NCBI RefSeq assembly: GCF_026314295.1
Contig: NZ_CP111108.1
Location: forward strand, 310,001 to 374,000
From: Caproicibacterium sp. BJN0003
GTDB taxonomy: Bacteria > Bacillota > Clostridia > Oscillospirales > Acutalibacteraceae
Reading direction: 5' to 3'
DNA: 64,000 nt
The notes beneath the pieces were generated by a model. It did no database searches, was not told where the DNA came from, and saw only the letters and a program-made list of their open reading frames with translations. This document shows, in pieces, positions 28,109-35,926 of the stretch (the first letter of the stretch is position 1; the number at the start of each line of letters is the position of its first letter). A program made the translations under genes and the position numbers.

Positions 28109-28538
28109 CTTTGCTTTCTGCCTCCTTGACGGTAATATAAAGTTCATTGCTGCTTGCAAGACTGGAGTTGATATCCAGCGTATATTGAACCTTCAGACTG
28201 CCGCCCTTATCGGTCAGAAGATTTTGCAGTTCCGAGGTTGAAATGCCGAGCATTAAATTCCCATAGCCGGTATTGTACTGGCAAAGATACCGCTTGCCGT
28301 TTTCCAAAATCAGGTGAGTGCCGTCTGTTCCTCCGCGCATTACGGTGAGGCGGTTATTCCCTTCTATTTTTAAGATATTGGTTCTGGTGGGCTGGGAATT
28401 TTCATCATATTCTTTATACATAATATAGCGCTTATCGCCTTTGCGGACGTAAGTGCCTGTTGTGTTGACTTCAATTTCATCCGACTGTCCATTGACCTGT
28501 TGCTTGCCGAGGACGGAGATCAGATAGTTTTCTTTCAT
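28101..28538 (-). CDS. DUF1934 (YwiB-like) beta-barrel protein
   Basis: A 145-residue small protein made mostly of beta strands (YLISVLGKQQVNGQ, MYKEYDEN, LTVMRGG, SLKVQYTLDIN). It matches the DUF1934/YwiB calycin-like family, which lies just upstream of argS in many Firmicutes, as here. Function unknown. ATG 28538 is preceded by AAGGAG at a long spacing of 12 bases, so the start is slightly uncertain. Confidence 0.82.
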   Translation of the reverse strand: MKENYLISVLGKQQVNGQSDEIEVNTTGTYVRKGDKRYIMYKEYDENSQPTRTNILKIEGNNRLTVMRGGTDGTHLILENGKRYLCQYNTGYGNLMLGISTSELQNLLTDKGGSLKVQYTLDINSSLASSNELYITVKEAESKDV

Positions 28539-28640
28539 AGGTATAATTGACTCCTTAAAATGCTTCGATATCAATCAGATTATGATTCGGATTCATATCG
28601 GGCTGCAAAATGATGGATCAAAAAGCGATGGAATATAAAA

Positions 28641-29717
28641 TCATTGATAATGCTTGCGTTCAAACGCTAAATTAATTAAATCCGTCAATAGCTCGCTGAA
28701 TGATTTTCCGGCTTTTTCCCAGAGCTTTGGATACATGCTGATGCTCGTAAAGCCCGGCAAGGTATTGAGCTCATTTAAGATGACTTCTTTTCCGTCACGC
28801 ACAAAGAAATCTACCCGGGCAAGGCCCGTGCAGCCTAAAAGGCGGTAAGCACGGCAGGCAGTATGACGGATTTCTTCGGAGACTTCCTCAGAAAGATGTG
28901 CTGGAATATAAAGTTGACTTTTTCCATTTTTATATTTGTCATCATAATCATAAAATTCGGCAGCCGCTGCAATTTCTCCAACACCGCTTGCCTGCGGATT
29001 TTCATTTCCGAGAACAGCACACTCCACTTCTTGACCGACTACTAAGCTTTCTACAATAATTTTGCTGTCTTCATGGGCAGCTTTTTGGACGGCAGCATCC
29101 AGTTCTTCTTCAGAATTCACGCGGCTGATTCCAACGGAAGAACCAGCGTTGGCAGGCTTTAAGAAAACTGGATATCCAAGCCGCGCTTCGATCTTTTGGC
29201 GGATCTTTAAACGTCCTTCTCCTTGATATTTATCGGCAAAGAACCAGAGGTATTCCGCTTGCCCGATTCCCCAGCTGGAGAGCAGCGTATGTGTGACCGC
29301 TTTATCCATGCAGACAGCACTAGAAAGTGTCGCACACCCCACATAGGGAATTCCGCTTAAATGGAGAAGCCCCTGCAGAGTTCCGTCCTCTCCATTTTTG
29401 CCGTGAAGCACCGGGAAGATGCAGTCGACTTTAATTACATCAAAAGAATTTTCACCTTCGAGAACGATTCCTTTGAGAGAAGTATCGGGGGAGATAAAGG
29501 CTTTTCGGTTCAGCTCATTATTTTCCCATGAACCGTCCCGCATTTCATCGGTAGAGCCGCTGAAAAGATACCAGCGGCCGTCTTTTGTAATACCCAAAAG
29601 CCGTACATCATAGAGCTCGGGGGAAAGGTGGTCGGCAACGGCGGCTGCCGAAACACAAGAAACCTCATGCTCAGAAGAGCTGCCTCCGAATAGGATCGCA
29701 ATCGTTTTTTTTGCCAT
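28641..29717 (-). CDS. ddl: D-alanine--D-alanine ligase
   Basis: Ddl joins two D-alanines for peptidoglycan precursors. The 358-residue ATP-grasp enzyme has LFGGSSSEHEVS (catalytic Glu), FPVLHGKNGEDGTLQG, KPANAGSSVGIS, and the omega-loop FYDYDDKY, whose Tyr supports D-Ala-D-Ala rather than D-Ala-D-Lac specificity. It ends with ELNTLPGFT. GGAGG lies ten bases before the ATG. It opens the leftward gene group. Confidence 0.94.
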   Translation of the reverse strand: MAKKTIAILFGGSSSEHEVSCVSAAAVADHLSPELYDVRLLGITKDGRWYLFSGSTDEMRDGSWENNELNRKAFISPDTSLKGIVLEGENSFDVIKVDCIFPVLHGKNGEDGTLQGLLHLSGIPYVGCATLSSAVCMDKAVTHTLLSSWGIGQAEYLWFFADKYQGEGRLKIRQKIEARLGYPVFLKPANAGSSVGISRVNSEEELDAAVQKAAHEDSKIIVESLVVGQEVECAVLGNENPQASGVGEIAAAAEFYDYDDKYKNGKSQLYIPAHLSEEVSEEIRHTACRAYRLLGCTGLARVDFFVRDGKEVILNELNTLPGFTSISMYPKLWEKAGKSFSELLTDLINLAFERKHYQ

Positions 29718-29862
29718 ATCAGGAATGCCTCCAATTTTGTCAGAATTGTTTTTAAAGACAAATAATTATAATTCTTGAACTTATATGATACCACAAGAAC
29801 TTTTGATGCGCAATGCTGAATTGTAGCCCCTTTTGAAAAACAAAATCTTTTTAAAAAGGGCT

Positions 29863-29891
29863 TTGACAGGAAATTCTTCAGCCGGTATAAT
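29863..29891 (+). promoter_or_regulatory. consensus promoter of mltG
   Basis: TTGACA (29863-29868), 17-base spacer, TATAAT (29886-29891), both perfect. The spacer 29718-29978 also serves the divergent ddl gene; no clear ddl promoter was found. Confidence 0.85.
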
Positions 29892-29978
29892 AAACAAAAC
29901 GAAAATTTTGCATGTTTTGCATATTTATATTTAGAAGTGATTGATTACTCTTACTAGGATAGCAGAAAGAGGCCGTCT

Positions 29979-30740
29979 ATGAAACACAAAACTTTATTTT
30001 TCAGGATGTTCTTACTGGGGATCTGTTTATCAGTTGTTCTGCTTTGCGGCTGTCAAGCAAAAAACGTTGGCCTTTCTTCGTCCGAAAATTATGTGAAGGT
30101 GACGATTCCGTCTGGGAATACCTTTGAACAGACTGCGGAGTTGTTGGACGAAAATGGGATCTGCTCTAAAGAGGAATTCTATACAGCCTGTGAATCGTAT
30201 GAACCTCAGACATTTACGATTCCGGATGATCCCAAATGTGCATTTCGAATGGAGGGATATTTGTTCCCTTCTTCTTATCTGTTTCAAAAAGGAGAAAATG
30301 CTGAGATGGTTCTAACTCAGATTTTAAAGGCCTTTGAGACAAATGCGGGAGATTTATCAAAAGATGAGTTAACCTTAGCTTCTCTGGTGCAAAAGGAAAC
30401 CAAAATATCGGATGAGATGCAGATGATCGCAGGGACGTTGCAGAATCGGCTGGACAGCGGAATGATGCTGCAGCTGGACTCTACCAGCATGTATGCAGAT
30501 TCGATTTCTCAAAGCAGCCTTTTACCCCATTCGGAAGATTACCAAGCCTACTATAATACGAATCAAAAAAAGGGACTTCCACAAGGACCGATCTGCAGCC
30601 CTGGAGTTGTGGCAATCGATGCGGTACGCAATCCAGCGGGAACAGATGCGCTGTACTTTTTCTTTGGCAACGATGGGAAAAGTCACTATTCGAACACATT
30701 GGAAGAACATTTGAAAGCAATGGAAAAATATGGTGTATAA
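29979..30740 (+). CDS. mltG: endolytic transglycosylase MltG-like, lipoprotein form
   Basis: MltG cuts nascent glycan strands and so sets their length. The 253-residue protein keeps FRMEGYLFPSSYLF, LASLVQKET (catalytic Glu in KET), TLQNRLDSGMMLQLDS, LPQGPICSPGVVAIDA and the C-terminal SNTLEEH. It is shorter than the usual 330-380 residues. It has a lipobox (LLCGC, Cys25) instead of a plain N-terminal membrane helix. The first Glu of the common VEKE motif is Gln here. One degenerate LysM-like region (VTIPSGNTFEQTAELL) precedes the catalytic domain. Confidence 0.85.
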   Translation: MKHKTLFFRMFLLGICLSVVLLCGCQAKNVGLSSSENYVKVTIPSGNTFEQTAELLDENGICSKEEFYTACESYEPQTFTIPDDPKCAFRMEGYLFPSSYLFQKGENAEMVLTQILKAFETNAGDLSKDELTLASLVQKETKISDEMQMIAGTLQNRLDSGMMLQLDSTSMYADSISQSSLLPHSEDYQAYYNTNQKKGLPQGPICSPGVVAIDAVRNPAGTDALYFFFGNDGKSHYSNTLEEHLKAMEKYGV

Positions 30741-30780
30741 AGTTTACTGTAAAATTTCCGGAGTCCTTCGGATTTCGGGG

Positions 30781-30809
30781 GTGACAAATCCATAATCATA
30801 TAGTATAAT
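30781..30809 (+). promoter_or_regulatory. promoter of the unknown gene at 30908
   Basis: GTGACA (30781-30786), 17-base spacer, TATAAT (30804-30809). The leader contains the inverted repeat AGTCCTAAAA/TTTTGGGACT at 30862-30882, about 20 bases before the ribosome site. Confidence 0.6.
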
Positions 30810-30907
30810 CAAATCAATCCGGACTTTTTTAACGGTATTTTTTAGATTAGAATTAAAAAATAGTCCTAAAAATTTTGGGACTTTAAAAAAACAGGAGTGA
30901 TATCATT

Positions 30908-31726
30908 TTGGAGCAGAGCGTTTATAATCCGCAGAACGTGTTTGAGCAAGTGAATTCCCGCGTAGGAGAAGTTCTTAACAAGAATCATTTTGAACGTCAA
31001 GGCGAAATTACTACGGAAGATGACGGCTATAGCACTGTTTATATCAAAGATGATTTGGCTTATCAGATTTATATGAATAATGAAAAGCATCAGTTTCTGC
31101 TGCGTTACTGCGGGGTAGAAAATGATGAGGTCGATGGAAAATGGCGGACACGTTCTCTTCTTTTGTTTGAACCCGAAGATGAGTCACAGATTAAAAGGGA
31201 AGTCGAAAGTGTTGTCAATGATTTTACAGAAGAGATTGCCGGCCCTTCAAAGGCTGCGATTGTTCTGAATCAGGTTCAGAAGCGCCACCGTGGCACGGAA
31301 GAAAATACAACCGATCCGGTTTTCTTTTTTAACCGTCTTGTTCCGCTCTGCAAAGATCTGCGTGATGACCTTCTGAAAGAGCGCGTTACTTACGGAGAAG
31401 TGCGTGGGGCAACATTTGCAAAAGAAAAGGTACTGCCAAAAGTTCAGTTGCTTCTAGAGAGCGGCAGCCAGTCTTCTGTTGAGAGACTTGCCAATATCTT
31501 CAGCGATTTGTATGAGGTGGGCGATCTGGATGTACGCTCCATTATTACGCTGGTTCTGATTAATGGCCTTACGGAGCAGGAATATCAAAAATTGGAGCCG
31601 CTTTTTAGCGATAACCTGAAAAAGGGCGCAAAAGCGGGGCTTGGTATGAAGGGTAAAACGGTAAAACCAGAAAAGAAAAAGAAGGCAACCCGTTATGTAG
31701 CGGATAACCTTAATGAGACTCGCTGA
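30908..31726 (+). CDS. uncharacterised soluble protein, TTG start
   Basis: I do not recognise this 272-residue protein. TTG 30908 follows CAGGAGTGA at good spacing. The N-terminal half (to about 95) is strand-rich and acidic (TVYIKDDLAYQIYMNN, FLLRYCGVEN). The middle is helical with DPVFFFNRLVPLCKDLRDDL and SVERLANIFSDLYEVGDLDVRSIITLVLINGL. The C terminus is basic (KGKTVKPEKKKKATR). No signal or membrane segment is seen. Its position just before the rpmG-secE-nusG cluster and its own promoter suggest a conserved cellular role, but none is assigned. Confidence 0.75.
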   Translation: MEQSVYNPQNVFEQVNSRVGEVLNKNHFERQGEITTEDDGYSTVYIKDDLAYQIYMNNEKHQFLLRYCGVENDEVDGKWRTRSLLLFEPEDESQIKREVESVVNDFTEEIAGPSKAAIVLNQVQKRHRGTEENTTDPVFFFNRLVPLCKDLRDDLLKERVTYGEVRGATFAKEKVLPKVQLLLESGSQSSVERLANIFSDLYEVGDLDVRSIITLVLINGLTEQEYQKLEPLFSDNLKKGAKAGLGMKGKTVKPEKKKKATRYVADNLNETR

Positions 31727-31750
31727 TTATTTTTAAATTTAAAAAAGAAG

Positions 31751-31780
31751 TTGACAAAATACCTCTCTTTGTGGTAAACT
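31751..31780 (+). promoter_or_regulatory. promoter of the rpmG-secE-nusG cluster
   Basis: TTGACA (31751-31756), 18-base spacer, TAAACT (31775-31780), about 100 bases before rpmG. Confidence 0.65.
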
Positions 31781-31879
31781 TTTATTACCTCAAAAAGGGG
31801 TATTTTTTTTGCGCCCTTTTCGAGGGAGGCCGGAATCCCAAAGATTCCAATATTTTTCCGTACAACGGGAGGTGCCGTC

Positions 31880-32029
31880 ATGAGAGTAAAAGTCGTATTG
31901 GCCTGCACAGAGTGCAAACAGCGCAATTACAACACGAAGAAAAACAAGAAGAATGATCCGGACAGGCTCGAGATGAATAAGTACTGCAAATTCTGCAGGA
32001 AGCATACACTTCACCGCGAGACCAAATGA
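31880..32029 (+). CDS. rpmG: ribosomal protein bL33
   Basis: A 49-residue zinc-ribbon form of L33. Two CxxC pairs are present (ACTECK and KYCKFCRKH), the C+ type. ATG 31880 follows GGGAGG. Its place just ahead of secE and nusG is the usual Firmicute order. Confidence 0.95.
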   Translation: MRVKVVLACTECKQRNYNTKKNKKNDPDRLEMNKYCKFCRKHTLHRETK

Positions 32030-32044
32030 ACGGGGTGACAGAGA

Positions 32045-32281
32045 ATGGCTGAAAAAGAGATGAAAAAAGGGAACGCACTGAGCCGTGCGGGCAAGCGCGC
32101 TTCTCAGTTTTTCAAGGACACCAAAGCCGAAATGAAAAAGATCGTATGGCCGACGCCACAGGCAACCTGGAAAAACACAGGTGTTGTCATTGCGTTTATC
32201 GCCGTAGTTGGTCTGTTCATTTTCCTATTGGATACGGCGTTTCTTTCCCTACTCCGTCTGATCATGAATGTTGCAGTTTGA
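32045..32281 (+). CDS. secE: preprotein translocase subunit SecE
   Basis: SecE clamps the SecY channel. The 78-residue single-span form has the amphipathic segment FFKDTKAEMKKIVWPTPQAT followed by one membrane helix (about 47-70). GGGGTGA before the ATG is the ribosome site, 15 bases after rpmG. Confidence 0.95.
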   Translation: MAEKEMKKGNALSRAGKRASQFFKDTKAEMKKIVWPTPQATWKNTGVVIAFIAVVGLFIFLLDTAFLSLLRLIMNVAV

Positions 32282-32296
32282 AGGTGAGGTTTGAAG

Positions 32297-32818
32297 ATGC
32301 CAGAAGAAGCACGTTGGTATGTAGTTCATACCTATTCCGGCTATGAAAACAAAGTTGCCTCAAACCTTGAAAAAACAGTTGAAAACCGTAATTTGCAGGA
32401 TCTAGTTCAGGGGATTCGAGTCCCTACCGAGACCGTCGAAGAAGTAAAAGATGGAAAGACTCGTCAGGTAGAACGTAAAATCTTCCCCGGCTATGTTCTT
32501 GTGAAAATGGTTCTCACAGATGAATCCTGGTATGTCGTGCGCAATATTCGCGGCTGTACAGGCTTTGTCGGTCCATCCAGCAAGCCGGTTCCCCTTACAG
32601 AGGAAGAGGTCGCTTCGATGGGAATCGAAAAACGCAGCGTAGAGGTTTCTTATCAGGTGGGCGATACCGTCAATATTATTGATGGACCGTTCGATGGCTT
32701 TGCCGGTCGTGTTGAAGAAATCGATACCGAGAAAAATCGTCTGCGCGTAACGATCAATATGTTTGGGCGCGAGACTCCGGTTGAGCTGTCGCTTGACCAA
32801 GCGGAAGCTGCAGAATAA
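32297..32818 (+). CDS. nusG: transcription termination/antitermination factor NusG
   Basis: NusG binds RNA polymerase and couples elongation to pausing and termination. ATG 32297 follows AAGGTGAGG. The 173-residue protein has the NGN domain (ARWYVVHTYSGYENKV, FPGYVLVKM, VRNIRGCTGFVG) and a C-terminal KOW domain (VNIIDGPFDGFAGRVEEID). Length is normal. Confidence 0.96.
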   Translation: MPEEARWYVVHTYSGYENKVASNLEKTVENRNLQDLVQGIRVPTETVEEVKDGKTRQVERKIFPGYVLVKMVLTDESWYVVRNIRGCTGFVGPSSKPVPLTEEEVASMGIEKRSVEVSYQVGDTVNIIDGPFDGFAGRVEEIDTEKNRLRVTINMFGRETPVELSLDQAEAAE

Positions 32819-32903
32819 TTTTGTAGCAGATCCGTTCAAAATCATCAATTTTTAGAAGATCCGCGGAGATATTCCGCTGATTTTGGGGCGCAGAGGTGCC
32901 CCA

Positions 32904-32950
32904 GTGGGAGAAACAGGAAAATCTATTATCCCCGTTTCGCTTTTACCACA
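32904..32950 (+). promoter_or_regulatory. L1-binding leader upstream of rplK (23S helix 76 mimic)
   Basis: GTGGGAG (32904-32910) and TACCACA (32944-32950) form an outer GTGG/CCAC helix with a GAG/TA internal loop and an inner GAAAC/GTTTC helix. The same outer strands flank the L1 stalk base in 23S rRNA (GGUGGGAG and AUACCACC). This is the classic L1 autoregulation target of the L11 operon. Confidence 0.75.
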
Positions 32951-32970
32951 AAATTTGGAGGTGCAGTAAA

Positions 32971-33396
32971 ATGGCTCAAAAAGTTACCGGCTATATCAAG
33001 CTCCAGATCCCTGCCGGCAAAGCAACCCCGGCGCCGCCTGTTGGACCGGCTTTAGGCCAGCACGGTGTTAATATCATGGCGTTCACAAAAGAATTTAATG
33101 AGCGCACCAAAAAAGACGCAGGTCTTATTATCCCTGTTGTCATTACGGTCTATGCGGATCGTTCTTTCACTTTTGTCACCAAGACTCCTCCGGCTGCAGT
33201 CCTGATTAAAAAGGCTTGCAAGATCGAGACAGCTTCTGGTGAACCGAACAAAAAGAAAGTTGCAAAGATCACCAAAGAACAGTTGAGAGAGATTGCCGAA
33301 AAGAAAATGCCTGACTTAAACGCTGCAACTGTAGAAACTGCGATGAGTATGATCGCAGGTACTGCGCGCAGCATGGGCGTTGAAGTAGTCGAATAA
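32971..33396 (+). CDS. rplK: ribosomal protein uL11
   Basis: A 141-residue L11 with the N-terminal [19 protein letters not shown] and the [12 protein letters not shown] loop, and the C-terminal rRNA-binding domain ending [11 protein letters not shown] 32971 follows TGGAGGTG. It builds the GTPase-associated stalk base and is co-transcribed with rplA. Confidence 0.97.
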   Translation: MAQKVTGYIKLQIPAGKATPAPPVGPALGQHGVNIMAFTKEFNERTKKDAGLIIPVVITVYADRSFTFVTKTPPAAVLIKKACKIETASGEPNKKKVAKITKEQLREIAEKKMPDLNAATVETAMSMIAGTARSMGVEVVE

Positions 33397-33417
33397 TCCG
33401 CAGATCAAATGAAACCC

Positions 33418-33453
33418 GGGTGGGAGGAACCCGAACAATTCCGCCATACCACT
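33418..33453 (+). promoter_or_regulatory. second L1-binding site mimic, upstream of rplA
   Basis: GGGTGGGAGGAAC (from 33418) pairs with ATACCACTC (to 33454) through GTGG/CCAC and an inner GGAA/TTCC helix. It matches 23S helix 76 even more closely than the rplK copy and lies just before the rplA ribosome site. Confidence 0.78.
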
Positions 33454-33470
33454 CAATAGGGAGGATTACA

Positions 33471-34163
33471 ATGAAACATGGTAAGAAATACGTTGACAGC
33501 GAAAAGCTGATCGACCGTTCCAAATATTACGATTCAGCGGAAGCAGTGGAACTTTGCGTTAAAACCGCTACCGCAAAATTTGATGAAACCGTTGAAGTCC
33601 ATGTAAAGATGGGCGTTGATGGACGTCACGCAGACCAGCAGGTCCGTGGTGCTATTGTTTTGCCGAATGGAACCGGAAAAACAATTCGTGTTCTGGCAAT
33701 TTGCAAGGGCGATGCTGCAAAAGATGCCCAAGAGGCTGGTGCCGATTTTATCGGTGCTGAAGAAATGGTTCAAAAGATTCAGGGCGGCTGGATGGACTTT
33801 GATGTCCTCATCACCACTCCGGATATGATGGGCATGGTTGGCCGTCTTGGTAAAATCTTAGGACCCCGCGGTTTGATGCCTAACCCAAAGGCGGGTACTG
33901 TTACTCGTGAAATCGGAAAAGCAATCAATGAGGCAAAAGCCGGTAAGATTGAATACCGTCTGGACAAATCCAATATCATTCACTGTGTAATTGGACGCGC
34001 TTCTTTTGGTGCTCAGAAGCTTCAGGAGAACTTTGATGCTTTGATGGGCGCAATCGTAAAGGCAAAGCCTGCCGCCGCTAAAGGCCAGTATATCCGTTCT
34101 TGCGTAATCGCAACAACGATGGGCCCCGGCGTACGTCTTAACGTCAACCGTTTTGGTGCGTAA
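33471..34163 (+). CDS. rplA: ribosomal protein uL1
   Basis: A 230-residue L1, the mobile stalk protein and translational repressor of its own operon. Signature blocks are [41 protein letters not shown] and [23 protein letters not shown] 33471 follows GGGAGG. The RNA mimic upstream is its likely autoregulatory target. Confidence 0.97.
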   Translation: MKHGKKYVDSEKLIDRSKYYDSAEAVELCVKTATAKFDETVEVHVKMGVDGRHADQQVRGAIVLPNGTGKTIRVLAICKGDAAKDAQEAGADFIGAEEMVQKIQGGWMDFDVLITTPDMMGMVGRLGKILGPRGLMPNPKAGTVTREIGKAINEAKAGKIEYRLDKSNIIHCVIGRASFGAQKLQENFDALMGAIVKAKPAAAKGQYIRSCVIATTMGPGVRLNVNRFGA

Positions 34164-34176
34164 ATATTTTTGATCC

Positions 34177-34205
34177 TTGACATACGGGAAATCGTGTGTT
34201 AAAAT
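34177..34205 (+). promoter_or_regulatory. internal promoter for rplJ-rplL
   Basis: TTGACA (34177-34182), 17-base spacer, TAAAAT (34200-34205), giving the L10 leader its own start after rplA. Confidence 0.8.
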
Positions 34206-34224
34206 AATAAAGCTGTTTTTATTC

Positions 34225-34353
34225 AAAGACAGCAGGTGCATTTTGCATAAAGGGGAATCCCACCTGCCGAGGATAAAGCAAATACGTTTATTTATACAAT
34301 TTGTATAGAATGTAATTTTGCCTTCTCCGCGGTCAACGTGGAGAAGGCTTTTT
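34225..34353 (+). promoter_or_regulatory. ribosomal protein L10 leader with terminator
   Basis: The region contains AGCAGGTG pairing with CACCTGC, the following CGAGGATAAAG segment, and a terminator 34320-34353 (GCCTTCTCC/GGAGAAGGC then TTTTT). This is the Firmicute L10 leader layout, in which L10 with L12 binds the mRNA and causes premature termination. Confidence 0.88.
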
Positions 34354-34390
34354 GTATAATGCGGGATTCGTTTTATGGAGGTGAAATCAT

Positions 34391-34933
34391 TTGCCAAGTA
34401 AGAAGGTTCTGGAAGAAAAACAGCAGGTCGTAGCAGATCTGGCTGAGCAGCTGAAAAAATCCTGTGTCGGCGTTGTCGTTGACTATAAGGGAATTTCTGT
34501 TGCCGATGACACAAAGCTTCGTAAAGAATTGCGTGAAAGCGGCGACCAGTATAAAGTCGTCAAAAATACGCTCTTGAAGCTGGCTTTAAAAGAAGCTGGA
34601 ATCGACGGTCTTGATCCGGTTCTGGAGGGAACAACTGCAGTCGCTTTGAGTGATAAGGACTATGTCCATGCAGCAAAAACGCTCTATACTTTTGAGAAGA
34701 ACAACAAAGGTGCTACTCTGAAAGTAAAAGCTGGATTCATTGACGGAAAGGTTCTGAGCAAGGACGATGTTGCTGAACTGGCAACTCTGCCCAGCAAAGA
34801 GGAACTGGTTGCAAAAGCACTGGGAAGCCTCAATGCTCCAATTACCGGATTTGTTACCGTGTTGAACGGAACAATGAAGGCTCTTGTAATTGCGCTGAAT
34901 GCAATTGCAGAAAAGCAGGGCGTAGAAGCATAA
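34391..34933 (+). CDS. rplJ: ribosomal protein uL10
   Basis: A 180-residue L10, the stalk base to which L7/L12 dimers bind. TTG 34391 is the start: GGAGGTGA lies six bases upstream and the frame begins at the expected [10 protein letters not shown]. Blocks [10 protein letters not shown] and [13 protein letters not shown] are typical. It is under the L10 leader and co-transcribed with rplL. Confidence 0.96.
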   Translation: MPSKKVLEEKQQVVADLAEQLKKSCVGVVVDYKGISVADDTKLRKELRESGDQYKVVKNTLLKLALKEAGIDGLDPVLEGTTAVALSDKDYVHAAKTLYTFEKNNKGATLKVKAGFIDGKVLSKDDVAELATLPSKEELVAKALGSLNAPITGFVTVLNGTMKALVIALNAIAEKQGVEA

Positions 34934-34982
34934 TGCGCTCTTTATAAAAAATGATTATAATTTAATTTTGGAGGTATTTATC

Positions 34983-35363
34983 ATGTCTGAGAAAGTTACA
35001 AAGCTGATTGAAGATGTAAAATCCCTGACCGTTCTGGAACTGAACGAACTCGTTAAGGCTCTGGAAGAGGAGTTCGGCGTTTCTGCTGCTGCTCCTGTTG
35101 CTGTTGCTGCTGCTCCTGCTCCTGCTGCCGCTGCTGCTCCTGCTGAAGAGCAGACTGAGTTTGATGTTGTTTTGAAGTCTGTTGGCCAGAACAAGATCGC
35201 TGTTATCAAAGTTGTCCGTGAGATCACCGGACTTGGCCTGAAGGACGCAAAGGCTGTTGTTGATGCTGCTCCTAAGGCTGTTAAAGAGGGCGCTTCCAAG
35301 GAAGATGCTGAAGCAATTAAGACAAAGCTGACTGAGGCTGGCGCTGAAGTCGAACTGAAGTAA
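34983..35363 (+). CDS. rplL: ribosomal protein bL12 (L7/L12)
   Basis: A 126-residue L7/L12 with the N-terminal dimer helices, an Ala/Pro hinge ([17 protein letters not shown]), and the C-terminal factor-binding domain ([27 protein letters not shown]). ATG 34983 follows TTGGAGGT. A strong terminator follows directly, so the usual rpoB neighbour is missing. Confidence 0.97.
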   Translation: MSEKVTKLIEDVKSLTVLELNELVKALEEEFGVSAAAPVAVAAAPAPAAAAAPAEEQTEFDVVLKSVGQNKIAVIKVVREITGLGLKDAKAVVDAAPKAVKEGASKEDAEAIKTKLTEAGAEVELK

Positions 35364-35409
35364 TTTCGCTTTTCCATAAAAACGAAATTTGTCTGTTGGC
35401 AAAATGAAA

Positions 35410-35445
35410 GAGGTACTGCAGAAAATCTGCAGTACCTCTTTTTTT
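35410..35445 (+). terminator. terminator after rplL
   Basis: GAGGTACTGCAGA pairs perfectly with TCTGCAGTACCTC around AAA, followed by seven T. Confidence 0.93.
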
Positions 35446-35488
35446 ACGAAAAAACACAGAAAAACAATCAATTTACTGTTTTAAAAAT

Positions 35489-35881
35489 TCAAATGGTAAT
35501 CTCGATTCGGATTTGTTCAGGGCCAAGAATGCAGCTTTCGTAATAGCCGTCTCCGGTAGTCCGAGGGCCGCTGATGGTAGGATAACCGTCTTTTTTGAGC
35601 ACAGCCGTCAACTGATCAACTTTTTCTTTGCTTCCAACTGAAAACGCCAAATGATCGAGTCCAGGACAAGCAGTGCCGTTTTCTTTAGACAAAAGTTCAT
35701 GGAGATTCATTAATTCTAATCGTGCACCGCCGTCATTAAAAGATAAAAAATAACTTTTAAATCCGGTCTTTGTGTTATGGTAAAGTTCAGAAGTGCTCGC
35801 CTGAAAATAAGTTTCAAAAAATGATCTCATCTGTTCCAAATCGAAAGCATAAAGAGCCAAATGTTCTATTCTCATGAACAT
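35489..35881 (-). CDS. VOC-family (glyoxalase-like) protein
   Basis: The 130-residue protein has two betaalphabetabetabeta modules of the vicinal-oxygen-chelate fold. It begins MRIEHLALYAFDLEQMRSFF and has the second-module GLDHLAFSVGS, giving His and Glu metal-ligand candidates (IEHLA, ARLELM, DHLAF, IRIEI). Substrate unknown; members include glyoxalase I and resistance proteins. Either of two ATG codons (35881 or 35875) could start it; AAAGGA lies upstream. Confidence 0.82.
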   Translation of the reverse strand: MFMRIEHLALYAFDLEQMRSFFETYFQASTSELYHNTKTGFKSYFLSFNDGGARLELMNLHELLSKENGTACPGLDHLAFSVGSKEKVDQLTAVLKKDGYPTISGPRTTGDGYYESCILGPEQIRIEITI

Positions 35882-35926
35882 TCAATCCTTTCAAAATATA
35901 GTCAAATCACTTCAAAAACTTCTAAT

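Noticed and set aside
31786-31810. TACCTC/GGGGTA hairpin followed by eight T near the rpmG promoter
   Set aside because: The predicted transcription start falls at the hairpin's first bases, so it is unlikely to act as an attenuator of that transcript.
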